Shown one piece after another: positions 1 through 12,600 of a DNA stretch of 64,000 bases. The notes under the pieces are model-generated. The model had not been told where the DNA came from, searched no databases, and saw only the letters and a list, made by a program, of their open reading frames with translations. This stretch comes from Meandrina meandrites. Lineage: Eukaryota > Cnidaria > Anthozoa > Scleractinia > Meandrinidae. The stretch lies in assembly GCA_963693305.1 (NCBI GenBank), contig OY855913.1:23068614-23132613 (forward strand), written 5' to 3'. The first letter of the stretch is position 1, and every line of letters starts with the position of its first letter. A program made the position numbers and the translations under genes.

Positions 1-608
1 ACAATTTATTTTACATGTAATAGATCCTGTTGTCTTTTATAAAATTAATAATTTAAAACAAAACAAAACAGGTGCTAGATATAAACAGCTAGTTTACCAG
101 AATGGACTGAAGCAGGCTATTAGAGTTAAAGTTGTGATCAACAAACCTACATGTAGCAAAACCAGACGGACAGGTTTCCACCGTTCTATGGAAATCGGTG
201 AACATCTGAGTGACTTGATCCAGGAGTGACTCAAAACACCCTGAAATGACACTAAATCGGGGATTTAAATTATATGAAATATTTTCCCGGGAAGGGGGGG
301 AGGGGGGCGGGGGGGGGGGGGCGTCACTGAGAACCTTCTTGAGGCTTGAACTTACGCCGTTTGTGTTATCAGAAAAAGGTCCCCATTAAATCATAGCTGG
401 GTTATTGCAAATGAAACATTACTTCTTCTTCTTCTTCTTCTTCTTCCTGGGTGACTCACCTCCTTCAATTCTGAAGATTCTCGTGAGCGTTACATTAGAA
501 AGTCAAGAAAGCGAAAGAATGCAGACAAAGACCAAAAAAGGCCCAATTTGATACTGCGAGATCAGTTAAAGCGGTCGCAACCCCACCCCACTTAAGTCTC
601 TAAAAAAT
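1..608. other. Intergenic left flank with simple repeats
   Basis: No gene is recognisable here on either strand. The stretch holds a G-rich homopolymer tract at about 284-322 and a (CTT)n microsatellite of about eight repeats at 422-446. Its right edge joins the 2.16 kb tandem array at about 609, where the array sequence starts abruptly. Confidence 0.6.
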
Positions 609-3600
609 GGGTAAAATGGGCTAAAACCTTTTAAAAAGGATTTAAATCCCACATTTACTTCACGTCAGTGGAATTTAATCTTTCACGCCAGGGAAAGTCG
701 ACATCGCTCAAACATCAGGCCAACGCTTCTGCAGAGAAAACGAACCACATTTAGACCAGGAGCTCGACTTCCAGCTGAACAACAGCAAACATCAAACCGT
801 TTCCAGCAAATTACAATATGAGGCTGTTTTCTTTGCTGGTAGTTTTATAATCAGTTGCGTTTAGAATATTAAGAATGAAAGTGCCAACGAAAATTCATGT
901 GTTTACGTTAAATTCATGAAGTGCTTCTTTTTAAAGAAACTTCAGCCAATTTAAATACGCAGACTGATTAATACGTGCGAAAGCCTTTGTTTAACGTAAA
1001 GTAAATGTGTACTTCACAGTTCGGTCTATAATTGTTCGTTAGCACTTTCACTTTATCTCCAATTTTGACTGAATGATAGTACTCAGCCAACGCAGAAACG
1101 TACGTGAACGATATTTAAAAATATTTAAATTGTGCGTGAAAATAACTAGTGATTCAGTCTTGCTTTCTTTTAAAGTCAACAAAATGTCACATATGAATCA
1201 TTTCATATACATTACATCAAAACCAATATCCCCACACTCCAGATTTTCAATGCGAAAGCCGACGATGTACTGCCACGCCCAGAATCTGTATACTATAGTC
1301 GTATTTTGGGCCGTCACTACAGCTGGCTCAGGTATTCTGGATGCGACACAAATAACGACAACAGAATTTAGAAGTATGATCTTATCACAATGCCTGCAGA
1401 GGAAGAAGACGGAGGCTAAAACACGAAGAGGGCCTCTCGCGCATTAATACTTACAGTACGAAACACAGTTCAGTTCGAATACCGCAGGCAACACGGATCT
1501 GCCAAAGCACAGTAACCACGTACGTATCACTGTGGAACAGCTTTCCCTGTGAGAGTTGACTGCACAACGCCTACGGCGAGCGCGCACACGGTCAGAAAAA
1601 TTATACACGGTGAAAATCTGAAGTTTGATTTGCGCTGGATGGATTCACTTCAGACGGTCAGACACGTTCAGCAAGCCGGCCGCGACAAGTCCACCGATAA
1701 GAAGAATGCAAAGATATCTGAAAAGCGTGTGGCGCAGAATATAGCGGATTAAAAAACTAAAGTTAATACTCTTGCCAGATCTCCGCAGAGACGAGAAACA
1801 GACATGTGGTGGAGCAAACGATTGAATCAGTAGCTGTGCCATTGCAAGTGAAACATTTATACTGAAGCGAAAGAATGCAGAAGATGGCCTGAAAGCTCCA
1901 GTGCGATGTCGCGCGATCAATATTTTCAGTCGGAGACTCGCAAAATAAGTTGCACTGATGTACGCACGCAAAGCTGGTGACGCAACACTGTGACGGTCAA
2001 AAACGGAGAAAACTTTAGCAGACAACAGCCACGATCACATAACTCAGTTCGGCCAAAACATATCAAAACTAGAACGCAAGTTGTAGAAGTTGAAAAATAC
2101 ACGTAACCTGGCTCATGATTTTCCGAGCTCGATCATATCACGAAATTGGTGTAATGTTACTTTCAGTTTATAAACATGCACTGTTATTCGTCCTGAGCTA
2201 GCGGGTATCTTTTTCAGAGTGCAAAAAACTATTCCAGCTGCCTAATAAAATCTTCCGGCTAAGGAGGGCAGAAGTATTGAGAGCACAGGAAAGAACGAGA
2301 GGGAAGTCGTGATGTACGACAAACTGATCAAGTGAAAAAAGCAAATATGAGGCCTTTACACCAGGGCGAATAATTCAACGGACGAAAGTTTGAAAAAGGA
2401 GGCCGAAGGGAAGTTATACCGACTAAAAAAAAAAATAAAAAGACAGAAAAAAAATGGAAAAAAGCGTCGGAATTCCGGGGAAGAATTATCCGGCCCCCAA
2501 GCCCGCTGGAGGATAATTCCTTGAGTGGCAAACTCGAATCTTCCACCCGGGGAGAGGTTATCCGGCCCCCAAACCATTTAGGATAACCCCTGAAAGTATG
2601 GATTCGAACCCGCGACTCGGAGATGATCAAGCTAAATCAGCCGCGCAGCGGCGATTCCACTTGGCCACCTCGAAATCCCTTGGGCTGTTGGCAAAAATAT
2701 TGCCTGTTTATAGTTAGGTGTTAATTAACTTCCGCCGGAAACTGAGTGAAATCGAGTGCGCACTCGGGTAAAATGGGCTAAAACCTTTTAAAAAGGATTT
2801 AAATCCCACATTTACTTCACGTCAGTGGAATTTAATCTTTCACGCCAGGGAAAGTCGACATCGCTCAAACATCAGGCCAACGCTTCTGCAGAGAAAACGA
2901 ACCACATTTAGACCAGGAGCTCGACTTCCAGCTGAACAACAGCAAACATCAAACCGTTTCCAGCAAATTACAATATGAGGCTGTTTTCTTTGCTGGTAGT
3001 TTTATAATCAGTTGCGTTTAGAATATTAAGAATGAAAGTGCCAACGAAAATTCATGTGTTTACGTTAAATTCATGAAGTGCTTCTTTTTAAAGAAACTTC
3101 AGCCAATTTAAATACGCAGACTGATTAATACGTGCGAAAGCCTTTGTTTAACGTAAAGTAAATGTGTACTTCACAGTTCGGTCTATAATTGTTCGTTAGC
3201 ACTTTCACTTTATCTCCAATTTTGACTGAATGATAGTACTCAGCCAACGCAGAAACGTACGTGAACGATATTTAAAAATATTTAAATTGTGCGTGAAAAT
3301 AACTAGTGATTCAGTCTTGCTTTCTTTTAAAGTCAACAAAATGTCACATATGAATCATTTCATATACATTACATCAAAACCAATATCCCCACACTCCAGA
3401 TTTTCAATGCGAAAGCCGACGATGTACTGCCACGCCCAGAATCTGTATACTATAGTCGTATTTTGGGCCGTCACTACAGCTGGCTCAGGTATTCTGGATG
3501 CGACACAAATAACGACAACAGAATTTAGAAGTATGATCTTATCACAATGCCTGCAGAGGAAGAAGACGGAGGCTAAAACACGAAGAGGGCCTCTCGCGCA

Positions 3601-6600
3601 TTAATACTTACAGTACGAAACACAGTTCAGTTCGAATACCGCAGGCAACACGGATCTGCCAAAGCACAGTAACCACGTACGTATCACTGTGGAACAGCTT
3701 TCCCTGTGAGAGTTGACTGCACAACGCCTACGGCGAGCGCGCACACGGTCAGAAAAATTATACACGGTGAAAATCTGAAGTTTGATTTGCGCTGGATGGA
3801 TTCACTTCAGACGGTCAGACACGTTCAGCAAGCCGGCCGCGACAAGTCCACCGATAAGAAGAATGCAAAGATATCTGAAAAGCGTGTGGCGCAGAATATA
3901 GCGGATTAAAAAACTAAAGTTAATACTCTTGCCAGATCTCCGCAGAGACGAGAAACAGACATGTGGTGGAGCAAACGATTGAATCAGTAGCTGTGCCATT
4001 GCAAGTGAAACATTTATACTGAAGCGAAAGAATGCAGAAGATGGCCTGAAAGCTCCAGTGCGATGTCGCGCGATCAATATTTTCAGTCGGAGACTCGCAA
4101 AATAAGTTGCACTGATGTACGCACGCAAAGCTGGTGACGCAACACTGTGACGGTCAAAAACGGAGAAAACTTTAGCAGACAACAGCCACGATCACATAAC
4201 TCAGTTCGGCCAAAACATATCAAAACTAGAACGCAAGTTGTAGAAGTTGAAAAATACACGTAACCTGGCTCATGATTTTCCGAGCTCGATCATATCACGA
4301 AATTGGTGTAATGTTACTTTCAGTTTATAAACATGCACTGTTATTCGTCCTGAGCTAGCGGGTATCTTTTTCAGAGTGCAAAAAACTATTCCAGCTGCCT
4401 AATAAAATCTTCCGGCTAAGGAGGGCAGAAGTATTGAGAGCACAGGAAAGAACGAGAGGGAAGTCGTGATGTACGACAAACTGATCAAGTGAAAAAAGCA
4501 AATATGAGGCCTTTACACCAGGGCGAATAATTCAACGGACGAAAGTTTGAAAAAGGAGGCCGAAGGGAAGTTATACCGACTAAAAAAAAAATAAAAAGAC
4601 AGAAAAAAAATGGAAAAAAGCGTCGGAATTCCGGGGAAGAATTATCCGGCCCCCAAGCCCGCTGGAGGATAATTCCTTGAGTGGCAAACTCGAATCTTCC
4701 ACCCGGGGAGAGGTTATCCGGCCCCCAAACCATTTAGGATAACCCCTGAAAGTATGGATTCGAACCCGCGACTCGGAGATGATCAAGCTAAATCAGCCGC
4801 GCAGCGGCGATTCCACTTGGCCACCTCGAAATCCCTTGGGCTGTTGGCAAAAATATTGCCTGTTTATAGTTAGGTGTTAATTAACTTCCGCCGGAAACTG
4901 AGTGAAATCGAGTGCGCACTCGGGTAAAATGGGCTAAAACCTTTTAAAAAGGATTTAAATCCCACATTTACTTCACGTCAGTGGAATTTAATCTTTCACG
5001 CCAGGGAAAGTCGACATCGCTCAAACATCAGGCCAACGCTTCTGCAGAGAAAACGAACCACATTTAGACCAGGAGCTCGACTTCCAGCTGAACAACAGCA
5101 AACATCAAACCGTTTCCAGCAAATTACAATATGAGGCTGTTTTCTTTGCTGGTAGTTTTATAATCAGTTGCGTTTAGAATATTAAGAATGAAAGTGCCAA
5201 CGAAAATTCATGTGTTTACGTTAAATTCATGAAGTGCTTCTTTTTAAAGAAACTTCAGCCAATTTAAATACGCAGGCTGATTAATACGTGCGAAAGCCTT
5301 TGTTTAACGTAAAGTAAATGTGTACTTCACAGTTCGGTCTATAATTGTTCGTTAGCACTTTCACTTTATCTCCAATTTTGACTGAATGATAGTACTCAGC
5401 CAACGCAGAAACGTACGTGAACGATATTTAAAAATATTTAAATTGTGCGTGAAAATAACTAGTGATTCAGTCTTGCTTTCTTTTAAAGTCAACAAAATGT
5501 CACATATGAATCATTTCATATACATTACATCAAAACCAATATCCCCACACTCCAGATTTTCAATGCGAAAGCCGACGATGTACTGCCACGCCCAGAATCT
5601 GTATACTATAGTCGTATTTTGGGCCGTCACTACAGCTGGCTCAGGTATTCTGGATGCGACACAAATAACGACAACAGAATTTAGAAGTATGATCTTATCA
5701 CAATGCCTGCAGAGGAAGAAGACGGAGGCTAAAACACGAAGAGGGCCTCTCGCGCATTAATACTTACAGTACGAAACACAGTTCAGTTCGAATACCGCAG
5801 GCAACACGGATCTGCCAAAGCACAGTAACCACGTACGTATCACTGTGGAACAGCTTTCCCTGTGAGAGTTGACTGCACAACGCCTACGGCGAGCGCGCAC
5901 ACGGTCAGAAAAATTATACACGGTGAAAATCTGAAGTTTGATTTGCGCTGGATGGATTCACTTCAGACGGTCAGACACGTTCAGCAAGCCGGCCGCGACA
6001 AGTCCACCGATAAGAAGAATGCAAAGATATCTGAAAAGCGTGTGGCGCAGAATATAGCGGATTAAAAAACTAAAGTTAATACTCTTGCCAGATCTCCGCA
6101 GAGACGAGAAACAGACATGTGGTGGAGCAAACGATTGAATCAGTAGCTGTGCCATTGCAAGTGAAACATTTATACTGAAGCGAAAGAATGCAGAAGATGG
6201 CCTGAAAGCTCCAGTGCGATGTCGCGCGATCAATATTTTCAGTCGGAGACTCGCAAAATAAGTTGCACTGATGTACGCACGCAAAGCTGGTGACGCAACA
6301 CTGTGACGGTCAAAAACGGAGAAAACTTTAGCAGACAACAGCCACGATCACATAACTCAGTTCGGCCAAAACATATCAAAACTAGAACGCAAGTTGTAGA
6401 AGTTGAAAAATACACGTAACCTGGCTCATGATTTTCCGAGCTCGATCATATCACGAAATTGGTGTAATGTTACTTTCAGTTTATAAACATGCACTGTTAT
6501 TCGTCCTGAGCTAGCGGGTATCTTTTTCAGAGTGCAAAAAACTATTCCAGCTGCCTAATAAAATCTTCCGGCTAAGGAGGGCAGAAGTATTGAGAGCACA

Positions 6601-9600
6601 GGAAAGAACGAGAGGGAAGTCGTGATGTACGACAAACTGATCAAGTGAAAAAAGCAAATATGAGGCCTTTACACCAGGGCGAATAATTCAACGGACGAAA
6701 GTTTGAAAAAGGAGGCCGAAGGGAAGTTATACCGACTAAAAAAAAAATAAAAAGACAGAAAAAAAATGGAAAAAAGCGTCGGAATTCCGGGGAAGAATTA
6801 TCCGGCCCCCAAGCCCGCTGGAGGATAATTCCTTGAGTGGCAAACTCGAATCTTCCACCCGGGGAGAGGTTATCCGGCCCCCAAACCATTTAGGATAACC
6901 CCTGAAAGTATGGATTCGAACCCGCGACTCGGAGATGATCAAGCTAAATCAGCCGCGCAGCGGCGATTCCACTTGGCCACCTCGAAATCCCTTGGGCTGT
7001 TGGCAAAAATATTGCCTGTTTATAGTTAGGTGTTAATTAACTTCCGCCGGAAACTGAGTGAAATCGAGTGCGCACTCGGGTAAAATGGGCTAAAACCTTT
7101 TAAAAAGGATTTAAATCCCACATTTACTTCACGTCAGTGGAATTTAATCTTTCACGCCAGGGAAAGTCGACATCGCTCAAACATCAGGCCAACGCTTCTG
7201 CAGAGAAAACGAACCACATTTAGACCAGGAGCTCGACTTCCAGCTGAACAACAGCAAACATCAAACCGTTTCCAGCAAATTACAATATGAGGCTGTTTTC
7301 TTTGCTGGTAGTTTTATAATCAGTTGCGTTTAGAATATTAAGAATGAAAGTGCCAACGAAAATTCATGTGTTTACGTTAAATTCATGAAGTGCTTCTTTT
7401 TAAAGAAACTTCAGCCAATTTAAATACGCAGACTGATTAATACGTGCGAAAGCCTTTGTTTAACGTAAAGTAAATGTGTACTTCACAGTTCGGTCTATAA
7501 TTGTTCGTTAGCACTTTCACTTTATCTCCAATTTTGACTGAATGATAGTACTCAGCCAACGCAGAAACGTACGTGAACGATATTTAAAAATATTTAAATT
7601 GTGCGTGAAAATAACTAGTGATTCAGTCTTGCTTTCTTTTAAAGTCAACAAAATGTCACATATGAATCATTTCATATACATTACATCAAAACCAATATCC
7701 CCACACTCCAGATTTTCAATGCGAAAGCCGACGATGTACTGCCACGCCCAGAATCTGTATACTATAGTCGTATTTTGGGCCGTCACTACAGCTGGCTCAG
7801 GTATTCTGGATGCGACACAAATAACGACAACAGAATTTAGAAGTATGATCTTATCACAATGCCTGCAGAGGAAGAAGACGGAGGCTAAAACACGAAGAGG
7901 GCCTCTCGCGCATTAATACTTACAGTACGAAACACAGTTCAGTTCGAATACCGCAGGCAACACGGATCTGCCAAAGCACAGTAACCACGTACGTATCACT
8001 GTGGAACAGCTTTCCCTGTGAGAGTTGACTGCACAACGCCTACGGCGAGCGCGCACACGGTCAGAAAAATTATACACGGTGAAAATCTGAAGTTTGATTT
8101 GCGCTGGATGGATTCACTTCAGACGGTCAGACACGTTCAGCAAGCCGGCCGCGACAAGTCCACCGATAAGAAGAATGCAAAGATATCTGAAAAGCGTGTG
8201 GCGCAGAATATAGCGGATTAAAAAACTAAAGTTAATACTCTTGCCAGATCTCCGCAGAGACGAGAAACAGACATGTGGTGGAGCAAACGATTGAATCAGT
8301 AGCTGTGCCATTGCAAGTGAAACATTTATACTGAAGCGAAAGAATGCAGAAGATGGCCTGAAAGCTCCAGTGCGATGTCGCGCGATCAATATTTTCAGTC
8401 GGAGACTCGCAAAATAAGTTGCACTGATGTACGCACGCAAAGCTGGTGACGCAACACTGTGACGGTCAAAAACGGAGAAAACTTTAGCAGACAACAGCCA
8501 CGATCACATAACTCAGTTCGGCCAAAACATATCAAAACTAGAACGCAAGTTGTAGAAGTTGAAAAATACACGTAACCTGGCTCATGATTTTCCGAGCTCG
8601 ATCATATCACGAAATTGGTGTAATGTTACTTTCAGTTTATAAACATGCACTGTTATTCGTCCTGAGCTAGCGGGTATCTTTTTCAGAGTGCAAAAAACTA
8701 TTCCAGCTGCCTAATAAAATCTTCCGGCTAAGGAGGGCAGAAGTATTGAGAGCACAGGAAAGAACGAGAGGGAAGTCGTGATGTACGACAAACTGATCAA
8801 GTGAAAAAAGCAAATATGAGGCCTTTACACCAGGGCGAATAATTCAACGGACGAAAGTTTGAAAAAGGAGGCCGAAGGGAAGTTATACCGACTAAAAAAA
8901 AAATAAAAAGACAGAAAAAAAATGGAAAAAAGCGTCGGAATTCCGGGGAAGAATTATCCGGCCCCCAAGCCCGCTGGAGGATAATTCCTTGAGTGGCAAA
9001 CTCGAATCTTCCACCCGGGGAGAGGTTATCCGGCCCCCAAACCATTTAGGATAACCCCTGAAAGTATGGATTCGAACCCGCGACTCGGAGATGATCAAGC
9101 TAAATCAGCCGCGCAGCGGCGATTCCACTTGGCCACCTCGAAATCCCTTGGGCTGTTGGCAAAAATATTGCCTGTTTATAGTTAGGTGTTAATTAACTTC
9201 CGCCGGAAACTGAGTGAAATCGAGTGCGCACTCGGGTAAAATGGGCTAAAACCTTTTAAAAAGGATTTAAATCCCACATTTACTTCACGTCAGTGGAATT
9301 TAATCTTTCACGCCAGGGAAAGTCGACATCGCTCAAACATCAGGCCAACGCTTCTGCAGAGAAAACGAACCACATTTAGACCAGGAGCTCGACTTCCAGC
9401 TGAACAACAGCAAACATCAAACCGTTTCCAGCAAATTACAATATGAGGCTGTTTTCTTTGCTGGTAGTTTTATAATCAGTTGCGTTTAGAATATTAAGAA
9501 TGAAAGTGCCAACGAAAATTCATGTGTTTACGTTAAATTCATGAAGTGCTTCTTTTTAAAGAAACTTCAGCCAATTTAAATACGCAGACTGATTAATACG

Positions 9601-12600
9601 TGCGAAAGCCTTTGTTTAACGTAAAGTAAATGTGTACTTCACAGTTCGGTCTATAATTGTTCGTTAGCACTTTCACTTTATCTCCAATTTTGACTGAATG
9701 ATAGTACTCAGCCAACGCAGAAACGTACGTGAACGATATTTAAAAATATTTAAATTGTGCGTGAAAATAACTAGTGATTCAGTCTTGCTTTCTTTTAAAG
9801 TCAACAAAATGTCATATATGAATCATTTCATATACATTACATCAAAACCAATATCCCCACACTCCAGATTTTCAATGCGAAAGCCGACGATGTACTGCCA
9901 CGCCCAGAATCTGTATACTATAGTCGTATTTTGGGCCGTCACTACAGCTGGCTCAGGTATTCTGGATGCGACACAAATAACGACAACAGAATTTAGAAGT
10001 ATGATCTTATCACAATGCCTGCAGAGGAAGAAGACGGAGGCTAAAACACGAAGAGGGCCTCTCGCGCATTAATACTTACAGTACGAAACACAGTTCAGTT
10101 CGAATACCGCAGGCAACACGGATCTGCCAAAGCACAGTAACCACGTACGTATCACTGTGGAACAGCTTTCCCTGTGAGAGTTGACTGCACAACGCCTACG
10201 GCGAGCGCGCACACGGTCAGAAAAATTATACACGGTGAAAATCTGAAGTTTGATTTGCGCTGGATGGATTCACTTCAGACGGTCAGACACGTTCAGCAAG
10301 CCGGCCGCGACAAGTCCACCGATAAGAAGAATGCAAAGATACCTGAAAAGCGTGTGGCGCAGAATATAGCGGATTAAAAAACTAAAGTTAATACTCTTGC
10401 CAGATCTCCGCAGAGACGAGAAACAGACATGTGGTGGAGCAAACGATTGAATCAGTAGCTGTGCCATTGCAAGTGAAACATTTATACTGAAGCGAAAGAA
10501 TGCAGAAGATGGCCTGAAAGCTCCAGTGCGATGTCGCGCGATCAATATTTTCAGTCGGAGACTCGCAAAATAAGTTGCACTGATGTACGCACGCAAAGCT
10601 GGTGACGCAACACTGTGACGGTCAAAAACGGAGAAAACTTTAGCAGACAACAGCCACGATCACATAACTCAGTTCGGCCAAAACATATCAAAACTAGAAC
10701 GCAAGTTGTAGAAGTTGAAAAATACACGTAACCTGGCTCATGATTTTCCGAGCTCGATCATATCACGAAATTGGTGTAATGTTACTTTCAGTTTATAAAC
10801 ATGCACTGTTATTCGTCCTGAGCTAGCGGGTATCTTTTTCAGAGTGCAAAAAACTATTCCAGCTGCCTAATAAAATCTTCCGGCTAAGGAGGGCAGAAGT
10901 ATTGAGAGCACAGGAAAGAACGAGAGGGAAGTCGTGATGTACGACAAACTGATCAAGTGAAAAAAGCAAATATGAGGCCTTTACACCAGGGCGAATAATT
11001 CAACGGACGAAAGTTTGAAAAAGGAGGCCGAAGGGAAGTTATACCGACTAAAAAAAAAATAAAAAGACAGAAAAAAAATGGAAAAAAGCGTCGGAATTCC
11101 GGGGAAGAATTATCCGGCCCCCAAGCCCGCTGGAGGATAATTCCTTGAGTGGCAAACTCGAATCTTCCACCCGGGGAGAGGTTATCCGGCCCCCAAACCA
11201 TTTAGGATAACCCCTGAAAGTATGGATTCGAACCCGCGACTCGGAGATGATCAAGCTAAATCAGCCGCGCAGCGGCGATTCCACTTGGCCACCTCGAAAT
11301 CCCTTGGGCTGTTGGCAAAAATATTGCCTGTTTATAGTTAGGTGTTAATTAACTTCCGCCGGAAACTGAGTGAAATCGAGTGCGCACTCGGGTAAAATGG
11401 GCTAAAACCTTTTAAAAAGGATTTAAATCCCACATTTACTTCACGTCAGTGGAATTTAATCTTTCACGCCAGGGAAAGTCGACATCGCTCAAACATCAGG
11501 CCAACGCTTCTGCAGAGAAAACGAACCACATTTAGACCAGGAGCTCGACTTCCAGCTGAACAACAGCAAACATCAAACCGTTTCCAGCAAATTACAATAT
11601 GAGGCTGTTTTCTTTGCTGGTAGTTTTATAATCAGTTGCGTTTAGAATATTAAGAATGAAAGTGCCAACGAAAATTCATGTGTTTACGTTAAATTCATGA
11701 AGTGCTTCTTTTTAAAGAAACTTCAGCCAATTTAAATACGCAGACTGATTAATACGTGCGAAAGCCTTTGTTTAACGTAAAGTAAATGTGTACTTCACAG
11801 TTCGGTCTATAATTGTTCGTTAGCACTTTCACTTTATCTCCAATTTTGACTGAATGATAGTACTCAGCCAACGCAGAAACGTACGTGAACGATATTTAAA
11901 AATATTTAAATTGTGCGTGAAAATAACTAGTGATTCAGTCTTGCTTTCTTTTAAAGTCAACAAAATGTCACATATGAATCATTTCATATACATTACATCA
12001 AAACCAATATCCCCACACTCCAGATTTTCAATGCGAAAGCCGACGATGTACTGCCACGCCCAGAATCTGTATACTATAGTCGTATTTTGGGCCGTCACTA
12101 CAGCTGGCTCAGGTATTCTGGATGCGACACAAATAACGACAACAGAATTTAGAAGTATGATCTTATCACAATGCCTGCAGAGGAAGAAGACGGAGGCTAA
12201 AACACGAAGAGGGCCTCTCGCGCATTAATACTTACAGTACGAAACACAGTTCAGTTCGAATACCGCAGGCAACACGGATCTGCCAAAGCACAGTAACCAC
12301 GTACGTATCACTGTGGAACAGCTTTCCCTGTGAGAGTTGACTGCACAACGCCTACGGCGAGCGCGCACACGGTCAGAAAAATTATACACGGTGAAAATCT
12401 GAAGTTTGATTTGCGCTGGATGGATTCACTTCAGACGGTCAGACACGTTCAGCAAGCCGGCCGCGACAAGTCCACCGATAAGAAGAATGCAAAGATATCT
12501 GAAAAGCGTGTGGCGCAGAATATAGCGGATTAAAAAACTATAAGTTAATACTCTTGCCAGATCTCCGCAGAGACGAGAAACAGACATGTGGTGGAGCAAA

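Noticed and set aside
1073..2025. Recurrent small ORFs in the array unit (124 and 67 codons plus, 126 codons minus)
   Set aside because: No recognisable family, overlapping on opposite strands, one broken in unit 6, and repeated only because the DNA is repeated.
2600..2680. A functional tRNA gene in each array unit
   Set aside because: A and B boxes are good, but the 5' and 3' flanks do not pair as an acceptor stem and no clear anticodon arm is seen. Called tRNA-derived instead.
609..2765. Array unit as 5S rRNA, histone or spliceosomal snRNA repeat
   Set aside because: I looked for the 5S start and internal box, the U1/U2/U4/U5/U6 signature sequences and histone peptides and saw none. Only the tRNA-like A/B boxes were found.
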